A stretch of 43,782 nt of DNA from Parvularia atlantis. Lineage: Eukaryota; Opisthokonta; Rotosphaerida. The position numbers were made by a program, and so were the translations under genes. Positions 12,501-23,389 of the stretch are shown here, one piece after another; positions within the stretch are counted from its first letter, which is position 1, and each line of letters opens with the position of its first letter. The DNA lies in contig CALSCO010000540.1 of assembly GCA_943704415.1 (NCBI GenBank), positions 1-43,782 on the forward strand. Reading direction: 5' to 3'. The notes under the pieces are model-generated. The model made no database searches and was not told the DNA's origin. It saw nothing but the letters and a program-made list of their open reading frames with translations.

Positions 12501-15500
12501 GAGAGCTCACGCGAGCGCGCGCGCAGAGCACCGTAGTTGCCATCGCCGCGCGTCTCGGCACGGCGCTGTCGTTTGCACGCGGGCAGCGCGGGTCACTGCT
12601 CGCTGCGCTGGCGCCGTTCCAGGGCGTGCTGGTGCGCGCGCGAGCGCGCGCGGCCGCCGCTGGGAATGCCGACTCACCGCACATCGCCGTCCGCAGCTTC
12701 CCTTCGTGTGCAGCGTGTCGCTCGGCGCGGCCGCGACGTTCCAGCGCGGGCATGGCGTCGTGCCCCTCAGCGCGTATGAGACGGACCCCGCGTGCGTCGG
12801 CTGCTTGGGCACGGGTGCTGCCGCCGTGGGGAGGTGCTGACGCGCGGCATTGCCAGGTCGCCGTGGGTCGGCTTCAAGGCGTTCTTTGTGGCGATCCTGG
12901 GCACGCTGCCCCAGTCGCAGCCGTGGAACGCCGAGACCGAGTCGCAGGCCATCCGCGGTGCGCAGCATGTGCGCATCTGCTGCGGCGCACTCATCCGGCG
13001 CTCGCGCCAGCGCTAAGCATCGTCACGGCCGTCGTGCGCCAGCTCGCGTTCAACGATGACACGGTCTACGAGCTCGCCTTCCAGATGGTGCTGTCGTCGC
13101 TGCTCACGGTCGACTCGTCCGACGAGGTGAGTGTGACTGGCAGAACGCCGCCGCTTGCTCAGCCATTGGCTGCGTGCAGGTCGCCCGGCTCGTGCGCTCG
13201 CAGCTGATGGGCCTCAACTGGACGCAGACGGCCGTCAACATGATGACGCTGCAGGTGCGTGCGCCGCCCAATGCGACTATCGGTGCTCAGCGCCCGCGTG
13301 AATGCAGGAGACTGAGCGCTGGTTGAGCGCGCGCCCGGCACCCGTGCGCAACCACTGCCTCTGCTTCGCGCTGCACGTCATAGCGGTCGGCAAGTGGGAG
13401 CGCATGCTGGTGGCTGCGAGCCGGCCGGGTGACGAGGTGCGTGTGCGCGCTTGGGCATGCGCGACAGTGGCTGACCGAGCGGAGCGTGCAGGCCGCCCTG
13501 GGCGCCGAATTTATCGCGACCCTACTCAACATCGCGGTTGCTTTCCTGGAGCACTGGCGGCGAATCCTGATGCAGCCGACGGTGCGCAACCGCCCGTTCC
13601 GTGCGTGTGTCCTCTCACTGCTCGCCGGTCGCCAGGACCGCAAGGTGCTGCTGACGCTAGTGTCACGGCTCATCAACGAGGTCGACTGGCAGCGGCTTAG
13701 CGCAGCGCTGTACCTGCGGGTGCGTGCCGAGCGCAGCAGTGGAGGAATGTGGTGTCTGACGACGGCGCGTGCAGGTGCTGGACCACCGCACAAGGGGCAA
13801 CTGGGCGCTGATCGCAGCCTCGTCCCCGCCGGTGCCCGCGGCCGACCAGGAGGAAGCCCAGCTGCTGACTGCGTGCGTGCGCACGCGTCTCGCTCGTTTC
13901 GCAGCCTGCACCGCTCACACCGGGCCGCCGCGCAGCCTGCATCAGCTGCTGATCACGGCGACCGACAGCGTCGTGGACCGCACCGGGATGATACTGCGGA
14001 TGCAGTGCGTCGCGCGCATCGCTGAGCGTGTGCTCGTGCGTTGACCGCTCGCGCAGGGTACCCGAGGACCGCCAGCGCATCCTCGACAAGCTGCGCGCTT
14101 GGACGGCATACACCGCGTCGGTCATGGCCGCGGCGGCCGTCGGCAAGGTGCGCTGCGGGGATGCGCTGCTGCAGCCGTCCTGACGCTGCTGAGGTTCACC
14201 AGGCGCCCGCACCGAGGCCGCTGCCGGAGATGCTCAACGGCGTGATGACGCACCTCGACTATTTTGCGAGCGCACTCCCGTCGCCGGAGAAGGACGCAAT
14301 CATGCTGCCGATGGTGGCGTGCTTCGTGCGCTGCGTGGTGGCGCCGCGCCACTCACGGCCCTTGTGCGATGCGCACAGGTGTCGGAGCTGCTGCGCGTGT
14401 TCAACACGATTCCGCAGACGGGCCAGCTGACCGACTCGCTCTGGGCCGCCCTGGTGCAGTCGGTGAGCTCAGCCGTGCTGGTGCGTGCACCTGGCATGCG
14501 TTCGCAGTGCGTGGCATGACGCGCCGTCGCACGCTCGCGCCTCGCCTCAGCTGCCGACCGTGACGCTGACGGGCGCGTGCTTCGCGCTGCACGCCGTGCG
14601 CGACATGGTGCGGCTGACCGAGCTGTGCTTCGAGCGCATCTTTGCGCTGCAGCGCAGCCCCGACGGTGCGCTCCGCACGCTTGCCCGTCTCTTGCTGACC
14701 TGCTTCTTGTGCGCAGTGTGGCACCTGGCCCAGTCGCACCTTGTCCTGCCCGAGCTTGACGCGTCGCAGAGCGAGTTTGTGAGTTCGTGCGTGAGCGACT
14801 CGCGCATCTTCACGCTCTTTGCCTACACGCTCAAAAAGGTTCGCCGCGTGCGCATGCTGCGTCGGCCGCGCTCACACAGGCCGCACAGATGGAAACGCCC
14901 ACGCCCGACATCAAGGCGGTCGTTACGGTCGAGCTCGCGCAGTGGATCGAGCAAATCCGCCCGCCGGACGCGGTCGGGGGCGTCAAGATGGTCCTGCTGA
15001 TCGTGCGGCTGGCCGACGTGCGTCTTTTTTTCCTTGTTTGCACGAGCTCGCAGCGTGACGCAGCGCAAAAAAAAAAAACGCGCAGCTTATCTACGACGAC
15101 CTCATGCTGAACCAGAACGCGTCCGACCTGCGCCCGCTCATCACGCCGTTCATCCGCGCGCTCGTCCGCCTCGGCGAGGACCGCACGAGCAGCGGCGTCT
15201 TTGGCTCGCTCGGCTGGGGCGCCGCGTCGCCCTACTCACCCGAGTTCCGGTGCGGCGCCTCGTGCGGCGGCCGTGACCCTTCTCGCTGACCTCATGTCGT
15301 GCGCGAAGCTGGTTCGTCAAGTCGCTGGCCGCGTTCATCGGCAGCCGCTTCATGGACCCCAAGTTTGGCTACCCGCACCCGGACAAGCTGATGGACGCCG
15401 TTGGTGCGTTGAAGCGATCGCGCTGCACTTGAAGAGCTGACGGGCTGCGGTACACTGGCAGTATCGGCCAAGCGCACGCGCGAGTATAGCAAAGTGGCCC

Positions 15501-15634
15501 GCGCGGACGCGACGCTCGAGGCGCTCAACCGGCGCGGCTCGACCATGGCCGACCTGCCGACCTTTGCGCGGCAGCAGATCGGGCAGCTCTTCCCGGCCGA
15601 CGTCGCGCTGTGGTCGGCTTTTGCGACGCGTTAG
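3915..15634 (+). CDS. EPG5: EPG5 homologue, autophagosome-lysosome tether
   Basis: This is a very large helical protein split by several dozen short GT-AG introns. EPG5 is a Rab7 effector that links late endosomes/lysosomes to LC3-positive autophagosomes. The start MEAVRPRPKSAAPRQRAKA resembles the basic start of animal EPG5, and many blocks match it in the same order: CPGIAEWGSNFVHF, then DGEWTVLSES (6182-6211), EQYPFPQFCKFLV, GGIWSLLPSVPF, RLPWGYGREDG, PLERFCIYRWAQ, LERFYSAAALWLGEP, LGWGAASPYSPEF and a C terminus near LEALNRRGS. WTVL sits where human EPG5 has its first LC3-interacting motif. It starts 66 bp after the polycystin-like gene and ends 52 bp from the convergent EEFSEC. Exact exon edges were not resolved throughout. 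Identification rests on remembered family sequence. Confidence 0.72.
6437..6548 (+). repeat. Intron with long CT microsatellite
   Basis: An EPG5 intron starting with GTGCGTGCGC carries an uninterrupted CT run from about 6463 to 6525. A CTGAC branch-like site and an ATCACCAG acceptor follow. The run probably acts as an extended pyrimidine tract. This intron is about twice as long as its neighbours, so the repeat has expanded inside it. Confidence 0.7.
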
Positions 15635-15686
15635 CGCGCGCTTTCAGATTGTGTACACGCAGGTGAGGCCGCCGCGGAGAGAGATC

Positions 15687-18200
15687 TCACTGCGCCGAGG
15701 GCACGGAGGCAAGGGGCGGCTGCACCATGCGCTTGCTCTTGTCGAAGACGTAACGGTGAAAGCGCAGCACGATCTGCGGCAGCGGGTCCTTTGTGGCCGA
15801 CGCAGCGCCGGCCTCGTCCGCCTCGTCATCCTTGTCCTTGTCCTTGTCCTTGCCCTTGCCGCCCTTCTTGGGCCGGTGCAACTGCGCCTTGAGCGCGGCC
15901 GGCACGCCCTGGCGGAACACGACGCGGAACTTGCCGCTCTGGCCAAACGTCGACTCGATCTCGCCGGCCTCGCCTGCGCCCGCCGTGAGCGCGCACGCCC
16001 GCGCAGCTCAGCCAAAGCGCGCACCCGTCGTGAGCTGCACGCGCATGCCGAGGTACAGCTCAATCTTGGACTCTTTCTTGAACATGCCCTTGCAGATGAC
16101 GGTCGTGTCGTCGTGCATCTGGCGCGGCGCAAGTCAGCGGTGAGCGGGACGCAAGACGAACGCGCGCCGCACCCGGTCGATCGACCCGACGCGCTCCTTG
16201 ACCTTGAACACGCGTAGTCGCGGCACGGTCGCGTCGTGCTGCGCGGGCGTGAGAAACAGCACGTCGCTCATGACGCCGTGGAAGGCCATGCGGCACGTGT
16301 TGGCGTCTGAGCGCGCGATCAGCGGCTCACGCGGCCGTCACAGCGCGGCGCGCACGCTGGTCCACGTCAAGACGCGACGCAATCACGGCGGTCGCTCGCG
16401 GGCACGGGATCGGCTGCTGGAACTCAAGCAGCGCCCACTGGTACTGCTCGCTGCACGCGCGCGCTCCGTGTGTCAATGCTTGCAGCCGCACGCAAAAACG
16501 AACCAACCTGACGGCCGTGCTCGACATCGCCGTCAGCTCGTCTTGCCACGGGTGATCGCGCTCAAAGTCGAACGTGACCGAGCGTGTTGCCACGCGCGTC
16601 CCCGGTGCGGTCTGGTCGGGCGCGCCAAAGGGCTCGGGCAGGCCGAAGAAGGTCGCGGTGCACATGACGGTCTCGTGCCCAATCGAGACTGAGACGCGCG
16701 CACGCGCAGTCAGAACGAGCTCAGCGCGGGCAGACACAGAGCACGTACCGTGGAAGCGTGTGCGCGACAGGCACGGCGCCTTGAAGAAGCGGATCTTGGT
16801 CACGCGCGCGATCGCGCCGACGACAATTGGGACGCTGCCGGGCTTGGCGACGATGCCGCGCTCGACCGTGGCCGCGTCGAGCTGCGTTCTGCGCCCGCGC
16901 GCGTGATCAGCAGCAGCAGCTTCGTGAAGGCGCCGTCTCGCACATGCTCATGCCGACGCGGTCGCCCTGCACGGCGCGCTGCACGGGCTTGTGGAACATC
17001 TGCATCGACTTGACCTTGCGCTGCAACTGCAGCGTCGGCAACTCGACGGTCTGCAGCGCCGTGACCAATCAGCAGCCGTCACGGGCCGACGCGCACGGCA
17101 GCGGCGCACGTCGCCCAGGGCCACGGCGCCCTGCAGCACGGTGCCGGTCATGATCGTGCCCTGCCCGCGGATCGCGAAGCTGCCCGGTCGGCGTTGAGCG
17201 GCTGCACACGGCCGAGCAGCGCGCCGCACCAGTGGTCGACGGCGAAAAGCAGATCGCCGTCCTCGTGCCGGTCGGGCCACCGCAACGCGCCGCGCAGCGT
17301 CTCGACGAGCGCATCGAGGCCGATGGTCTCGACGGCTGCGGCCGCGATCAGCACGAGGCGCGCGGCAGGGCGACGCGACGCGGCGGCGGCGGCGCACGCT
17401 GCCGCTCGTCGTCGCGCGCGCCGACGTTGGCCGCGACGGGGACGATCGGCGCGCCGGCGAAGCGCGTGGCGGCGAGGGTCTTGCGCAGCCCCGCGGCCAT
17501 CTGCGCGATCGTCAGCCGAGGACGCGAAGAAAGGGCGACGAGGCCGACGCGGGCGGCGCGGCGCGCCTTGTCGATCTTGGCCTGGCGCGCGTCCGGCGGG
17601 TACACGTCGACCTTGTTGAGCACGACGATGAGGCGGTCGCAGGTGATCTCGCCAATCACGAGGCACTGCGCGGGCGCGGCCGACGTGAGCAGGAGGAGCA
17701 CGACGCGAGCCAGCACCACGACGTGAGCCAGTAGCACGAGAGAGCGCACCTCGGCCGTCTGCGTCTGGATGCCCTTGCCCGCGTCCACCACGAGCAGCAG
17801 CAGGTCGATGATGTGCGCGCCGCCGATGATCGTGCGGATGAGCGACGCGTGCCCGGGGCAGTCAACGAGGGTCACCTGGACGTGCTGCACGCCGTGCTCT
17901 GCGCGCATCGACGGCGCGTCGGCACGGCGCGAGGGCGCACGAGCAGCCGCCGTGCACCGGCAAAGTGCGCCGGCGCATCCGTTGCGAAGGCCGAGAAGCC
18001 CAGGTCGAGCGTGATGCCGCGCGCCTTGCTCTGCGGGTTCTTGTCGAACGCGGCGGTCGACGCGACCTTGCTCAGCGCCTTGGCTGTGCGACGATCAGCG
18101 TGCCGGGGCGCAGCGACGCGCGTCCTGGCCGCGCACCGAGGTGCGTCTTGCCAGAGTCGACGTGCCCGACGAGGCCCACGTTCACATTGATCGTCGCCAT
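15687..18200 (-). CDS. EEFSEC: Selenocysteine-specific elongation factor
   Basis: A GTPase that brings Sec-tRNA(Sec) to ribosomes at recoded UGA codons. The start MATINVNVGLVGHVDSGKT contains the G1 loop. The next exon, ALSKVASTAAFDKNPQSKAR followed by GITLDLGFSAF, is the EEFSEC signature switch region. LVDCPGHASLIRTIIGGAHI is G3, and NKVD is G4. Later exons give RGQGTIMTGTVLQGAV (domain 2), IGHETVM, QWALLEFQQPIPCPR and ASRLDVD (domain 3). The C-terminal domain 4 holds MFKKESKIELYLGMRVQL, FGQSGKFRVVF and RYVFDKSKRMVQPP, which bind the SECIS/SBP2 side. A lysine/aspartate-rich insert lies near 15800-15860. About ten introns are visible. The stop is at 15687. The gene implies that this organism makes selenoproteins. 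Tandem with the small unknown gene upstream, convergent with EPG5. Confidence 0.93.
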
Positions 18201-18268
18201 CCAAGTCTGCGATGCGCCCCACACGTCCACTGTGAAGTTGAACAGAACGTGCACAGGCAGCCTGAGGC

Positions 18269-18766
18269 TCACAGACGGAGGGCGGCAAGCCTGGGCATCT
18301 CGCTCTTGGCTCGCTGAACCCACTCGTCGCTGATCTTGTCGAACTGGATCATATCGCCGAGGCCGATCAGGACGGCCGACCGTCGGAGTCGTGCGCGGCT
18401 CACTCGGGCTGCCCACGGGAAGGCTCTTCTTGGGAAGGCCGACGTGCTCCCAGCGGACCTCGTGGTGCTTGTAGCCGCCGCACTTGGCCATGTGGTCGGT
18501 CGCCGCGATCGCCGCCTTCTTGACCGTGACGTCGTCGCTCCGGTCGGCAGCTGAGCGGTGCAGTCCGTTCGCTGACCGGTCTCGTTGTCGGCCGACGTGC
18601 CCGCGTAGCCCTTGAACCTGCTCGTCAACCAGTACTCGAGGCCGCCGTGGCCTTGTCGTCGACAGCAACGCGGACGGTCTCGCCCAGCCGCTGAGACCGC
18701 TGTCTTCAGTTTAGCGACGCGGCGCGCACCCGTAACTCGGGCGCCGCTGTGCATGTAACTGTGCAT
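18269..18766 (-). CDS. Small conserved-looking protein of unknown function
   Basis: Not recognised. Coding is best supported at the 3' end: an exon reading GLEYWLTSRFKGYAGTSADN, then KKAAIAATDHMAKCGGYKHH running into EVRWEHVGLPKKSLP, then (after an intron with a GTGGGC donor, CTGATC branch and GATCCAG acceptor) FDKISDEWVQRAKSEMPRL and the stop at 18269. The compact CGGYKHHE stretch could bind a metal, but that is a guess. The 5' part is uncertain: ATGs lie at 18766 and 18754, and the reading SQRLGETVRVAVDDKATA sits in a different frame from the following exon without an obvious intron, so either an exon is missed or a base is wrong. It lies 68 bp upstream of EEFSEC on the same strand. Confidence 0.4.
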   Translation of the reverse strand: MHSYMHSGARVTGARRVAKLKTAVSAAGRDRPRCCRRQGHGGLEYWLTSRFKGYAGTSADNETGQRTDCTAQLPTGATTSRSRRRRSRRPTTWPSAAATSTTRSAGSTSAFPRRAFPWAARVSRARLRRSAVLIGLGDMIQFDKISDEWVQRAKSEMPRLAALRL

Positions 18767-18978
18767 GGTGCCGGGAGGTGCAGCTAACGAGCCGGCTGCA
18801 TTCGCCACGGCAGCCGCCGTGTCTTGCAGCGCAGCCGCGTCGCAAGCCAGCCGAATCTGCGCCGATCTGCGCGCCGGTTCAGTTTCGTCTCAGCATCGAC
18901 TGTCTACCGGCGGGCCTGCGCTCATGTTTTGCCATCGTTTGCTTCGAGAACATTCGGCGGTTACGGATTTGAACCGGA

Positions 18979-20431
18979 TGGACGACGCCGCGCCGCCTCA
19001 GGACGCGCTCGCGCTGGCCGTGCGCGGGGGCGAGGCGTTGTGCCGCGCGATCGCGCTGTGGCTGGGCCTGGCGCGCGACTTTGCGACGGCCGGGCTGGGC
19101 GCGTTCGTGTGGCGTCTGCGCGAGCTGCTGACGGGGCGTCTCCTTCGGGTGCGTCGTCGCCGCGTCGTTGCCACCCCCTCTCACGCCGCAGTGCAGCGCC
19201 CGCCGCCCGCAAAAGGGCGCAACAAGCGGCGGCTCGCGCGGCGCTACATGCAGGCCGTGGCGCAGCTCGAGGAGGCGGTGCAGCAGCAGCAGCCGCAGCC
19301 CGACCCCGCTGCCTTTCTCGGCGACTGGACCGGTGCGCCCTCCTCCCTCCCCTCCCTCTTTCCTCCTTTTCTCACGACGCGCGCGAACGCACCGCAGACA
19401 ACACGCTGCGCACGTTCAGTGCCGGCCTCACCGAGCTGCTGCACCACGCCGGCCGCGCGCTGACCGCCACGGGCGACGTCCTCGCTCTCCCCGCGGCCGC
19501 GCCCCAGGACGACGCGTGCGACAAGGTCGCTGCCGCCTTCTACAACGAGGGCCACGAGATCGCGCGCGCGCTCGCGCCTGCCGCGGCCGCTGTGACGGCT
19601 CCCGATGCGCCCGTCGACGCGGCGAGCGCAGAGCGGTTACGGTGCGTGACACGTGTGCGCGGCAACGATCGCGGCCGCGTTGCTAAGGCACACGCACGCG
19701 CGCGCGTCGGCAGGCAACTCGAGGACGAACTCGCGGCGTTGCGCGAGCAGATCGCGGCGCTCGTCGCGGGCCAGGGCTCGGTCCCGCCCACGCCCGCCGT
19801 CGAGGACGCGCCCGTGATGGCCGGGGCGGCAGGCGCGCCGCCGCCACCGCCACCACCACCACCACCACCACCACCGCCGCCCGTCTACACCGGGCCGGAG
19901 CCGCTCGTGATCAGGCGCAAGGTGCGCGACAGCAACAACAGCCGCGGCGTGGCGAGATCTGAGCCGCTCGCAGGACGCCGACAACAGCGAGAATGTGGCG
20001 CCGGGCGGCGCGCCGCGCAAGTCGATTGCGCCCGCCGAGCTCGTCCAGGGCATCCCGGATGGGGCGCGCAAGCTCAAGAAGACCCGTCGGCTGTGCGTGC
20101 GCCGCCGCTGTGCCGCGTCGCAACTGACCGGGCGGCTCGTCGGCAGCTCGGCAGGTGGCACGCTGCATACGTCGCCCAAGCGCAGCCTGCCCACGGCCAG
20201 GAGCGCCGCCGACATCATCGCCGAGGCGCTGCAGGTGCGCGGATCCGCCTTGTCACGTCATCGCTGCCGCTGACCCATACGCCCGCGCGCGCGCGTGTGC
20301 AGCGCAAGTTTGCCAACGCGAGCGAGGGCGGGCGGACGAGCCTCGCCCCGGGACGGCTCGGCGCAACCATGTCGTCGCCCTCGCGCCTGAGCATCGCCAC
20401 CACGGCGGCCGACGACGCCTGGGCCGCGTGA
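18979..20431 (+). CDS. Mitochondrial fission regulator (MTFR)-like protein
   Basis: Starts at MDDAAPPQDALALAVRGG. A hydrophobic/amphipathic stretch (ALCRAIALWLGLARDF to FVWRLRELL) may bind membrane. After two short introns comes a helical region (RYMQAVAQLEEAVQQQQ, then FSAGLTELLHHAGRAL). A coiled coil QLEDELAALREQIAALV follows, then a run of about 15 prolines (19846-19880), a serine-rich linker, and a C-terminal ADIIAEALQ joined across an intron to RKFANASEGG. Coiled coil, polyproline and the final AEAL-KFA box in this order resemble the MTFR1/MTFR1L/MTFR2 family, which affects mitochondrial shape in animals. The N-terminal part differs from animal members. A polyproline protein of the formin/WASP/CHUP1 type is the alternative, but no FH2 or WH2 domain is visible. 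Ends 71 bp from the convergent GNAT gene. Confidence 0.5.
19846..19880 (+). repeat. CCX repeat encoding polyproline
   Basis: Tandem CCG/CCA codons encode about 15 consecutive prolines after the coiled coil of the MTFR-like protein. Such tracts bind profilin or SH3/EVH1 domains. Confidence 0.85.
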
Positions 20432-20502
20432 GCTGCGCGGCGTTGTGAAGCAGTTTCCCGTTTTGTCGTCTGCACAGGGCTCACAAAGCACGTGGCGAAG
20501 CA

Positions 20503-23281
20503 TCACGAGGCGCCTTTCCTCGCGCGGCGCGTCCGGCGGCCGTTCGCCGCCGTGTCGACCATGTGGCTCGAGACGAGCGCCGAGTCAGACACGCGACGTC
20601 TTTGGCTGCGCAGCGACGTCGCCTTGGCCTCGCGGGCGTGCTCGTTCGCGTCCGTGCGTCCGTCGTCTGGCAGCGGCCCGTCAGCTCATCAAGCACACGC
20701 TTGTCAGCGCGCACCCATCCCGCCGTCTCGTTCTGCACCGGTCCGCTCGTCATCGTCCGCGTCGGGCTGGTCTGCCACGCGCACAACCATCAGCACGCAC
20801 GTTGTCGCGCGCACAAGCACAGCCGCACCGTCGTCCCCGTTAACCGTGCCGTCCGGCGACGCGCGCGTGATGACCGGGTGGTGGTGGCTCTTGAACTTGT
20901 GGTGCAGCTGTGGCCGGCCGCCCGAGATGACGCCACTGCGTACGATGTCAGCACACTATGAACATGCACGCGGGCAGACCACGCACGTCGACGGCTCGTC
21001 GTCCTGCTGCTGTGTGTCGGGCACGAGGTGGCCGTCGGACGGGTTCGACAACACGTGCTCGGACGACCCGGACGCGTCGTGCACAATGCGCTTCGACATG
21101 AACACGTGACCCTGCGGTGCGGGCGGCGTGAGCATGTGCGGCTACCGCAGCGTGGCCTCTCGTCGCACCTGCGAGTGGCCGAAGCCCTGTTTCTGCCAGA
21201 AGCGCACAGCGGGCGAGTCGGCCTGGGTGTCGATGAACAGCATGCGGGCGCCGTCGGCGATGGCGACCTGTGCGCGCGGGTGGCGCCGTGAGCCGAGCGA
21301 ACGCACGTTGCGCGCCCGCGCGTGCCTCCTTGAAGTGCTGGAACAGCTGCACGCCAATGCCCTGGCCCTGGTTCTCGGGCGACACGCCCAGCCAGATCTG
21401 CGCGGGCCGTTCAGCAGCCACGTCCCAGCTGCACGGAGCGCGCGGGCGGGCATGCACCAGGTAGCCGTACTTCCACGCCGAGCGCTTCTTCTTGATCGTC
21501 GTGCCGAGGCTGAAGCCGACAATACGGTCATCGATCTCGGCCACGAGGCAGAACTCTGAGTCGGTCTCGAATAGGTCCAGCACCTCGGCCTGCTCCCAGA
21601 AGCGGAACAGATTAGGCGAGCGGCGGTCGCCAAAGACGCGCTCGCCGAGCTCGTACACCTGCGCGCACGCTGCTCAGGCTGCACCGCAGAGAGCGCACAG
21701 GGGCACACGGCCGCACCTCGTTGATGTCGTCGATGACCATCTCCCGCACCGAGACCGTCTTGCGCTTGCGCTTGGCCGCCGCCGTCAGCGCCTGGTCGTC
21801 CGCAGGCGCAGAGGCGCTGGCGAGCGACATGGCCGTGTCTTCCGACGCGGTCGACTGCGTGCGGCGGCCTGAGCGGCGCGGGCCCGGCGGCGTGCCGTGC
21901 TGCGGTGTGCCGTGCGGCGGCGTGGCGAGGATGGACGAGTGCGACGCCTATTGCGCGCTCGTCAGGGACGCGTTGCCGCAGCACGCGCGCGGCGTCACGC
22001 ACGTTTGCGGCAAGGGATAGCGCGCTCGGCGACTCGGCCGCATCCGACAGCTCCGACTGCTGCGACACGTTGAGCGACATGTACACGTGCTGGATCGGCG
22101 TGCCGAAGCCTGATGGCGGGCGCGCGTGAGACCAGCGCCGCACGTCAACGACGCCGTGCACGCACCGAGCTTGACAAAGAACGAGCGCGCCATGTAGTTG
22201 TCGCTCGGCGTGTCACACAGGATCATGCGCACACCGGCCTCCTTCATCAGCGGCGCGACTTGCGATGCGCGGCAACGGCGTCACACGCACGCACACACAG
22301 GCCACGAGCGCGCACCGCGGTTGTACAGCTCGGTGGCGATGCCGCGGCGGCGGAAGTTGGGGTCGACGGCGATCCTGGCGCGGCGCGCGTCAATCGCCCG
22401 AGCGTGCAGCACGTGCACGAGTGCCGGCGCACCAGTGCACGTAACTGCGACGCGCACACACATCGTCAGTGAGCGTGCCCACGTTGCAGCGGGCGGGCGC
22501 GCACACCCGTAGCGCCACGAGTTGCGCTTCTTGATCTCGTCGCCAAAGATGAAGCCGATCAGCTTGCGGTCGGACGTCTCGGCGACGAAACACATGTTGT
22601 TGTCGCTGCCGTCCGCGGTCAGCATGCGCCAAGCGTGCGTGCACACGCGTGCCTCGAGAATGCGTCGATGACCTCGTACTCGTCCCACAGGCTGCGCAGG
22701 ATGTGCTGGTGAGCGGCACGGCACAGCGCGCGAGCCGAGCGCGCGCACCGGTACAGGTTTGGGAACTGCGATGTGAACACCTTCTCGCCTAGGTGGAAGC
22801 ACGCGGCACAGTCTTTGAGTTGCATCGGGCGAATGTGGTACTCGAACGTGGAGCTGGCGGGGGCCTGCTCGCCGCGTCCCCACGTGCGCACGTGCGCGCC
22901 GTCAGCGCCGCCGTCCCGCGTCCCACCGCGCCACACGCGCACACGCGCCTGCGTCAGCTTCTCGCGGATTACGGCGGCCTTTTTCTGCGCCGTGCGCCGC
23001 TCGGCCATCGCCGCGGCCGCGCTGCCGTTGGCGCCGTTGCGTGCCTTGCGCGGGGGCGTCGAAAGCGAGGGCGAGGGCGAGGGCGAGGGCGAGGGCGAGG
23101 GCGAGGGCGCATCGCCCGTGCGCGCGAGCGATCGCACGAGCCTGCACGCCCCGTCACACTCTCCGCACCTCAATCGCATCGTACCGCAGCACAGCACGCA
23201 CCGCTTGCCCGCCGCCTTCGCGTCCGACACGGCCGCCTTGTGCTTGCGCTTGCGCGCGGCGCTGACCGAGGCCGGATTCAT
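20503..23281 (-). CDS. Protein with two GNAT acetyltransferase domains
   Basis: ATG at 23281. A basic, Ser-Pro-rich, Ala/Lys-rich N terminus leads to GNAT domain 1: TFEYHIRPMQLKDCAACFHL, FVAETSDRKLIGFIFGDEIK, the acetyl-CoA loop IAVDPNFRRRGIATELYN, then DTPSDNYMARSFFVKLG. After a linker comes domain 2: VSVREMVIDDINE, CLVAEIDDRIVGFSLGTTIK, acetyl-CoA loop VSPENQGQGIGVQLFQHFK, then FIDTQADSPAVRFWQKQGFG. Both end in a similar HVYMS/HVFMS strand, so they look like an internal duplication. The linker intron (GTGCGTGACG donor, CAATAG acceptor) joins the halves in frame, which is why I call one gene. The tail is short and basic, and the stop is at 20503. Substrate unknown; the loops fit N-terminal or ribosomal-protein acetyltransferases. 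Divergent from the NYN-PARP gene across 108 bp. Confidence 0.75.
23066..23109 (-). repeat. GAGGGC hexanucleotide repeat, Ser-Pro coding
   Basis: About seven perfect copies of a GAGGGC unit (plus strand) lie in the N-terminal region of the two-GNAT gene. On the minus strand they encode alternating Ser-Pro dipeptides, a flexible and potentially phosphorylated linker. Confidence 0.85.
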
Positions 23282-23389
23282 CGATCGTCCGGTGCTCGAT
23301 ACTCGAGTATCGAATCGAGTATCGACTTGTCATTTTAGTTGTGCCCTTTGCCAACTCGGCGCCCTCTCGTCGCCCCCTCCCCGGTCTCG
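23282..23389. promoter_or_regulatory. Bidirectional promoter with perfect palindrome
   Basis: This 108-bp gap separates the divergent start codons of the two-GNAT gene and the NYN-PARP gene. It is AT-richer than its surroundings. At 23296-23313 there is an 18-bp perfect palindrome, TCGATACTCGAGTATCGA, and its half GAGTATCGA recurs at 23317-23325. This looks like a dimeric transcription-factor site plus a half-site, though an RNA hairpin is also possible. The stretch GTGCTCGATA to CATTTTAG could alternatively be a small 5'-leader intron. Confidence 0.55.

Noticed and set aside
22969-23281. Zinc-knuckle-like RCVLCC...RCGECDGAC in the two-GNAT gene
   Set aside because: The stretch begins exactly at a GTGCGTGCTG donor and ends at a TGCAG acceptor about 60 nt later, with phase kept. 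It is intron sequence, so the cysteines are not in the protein.
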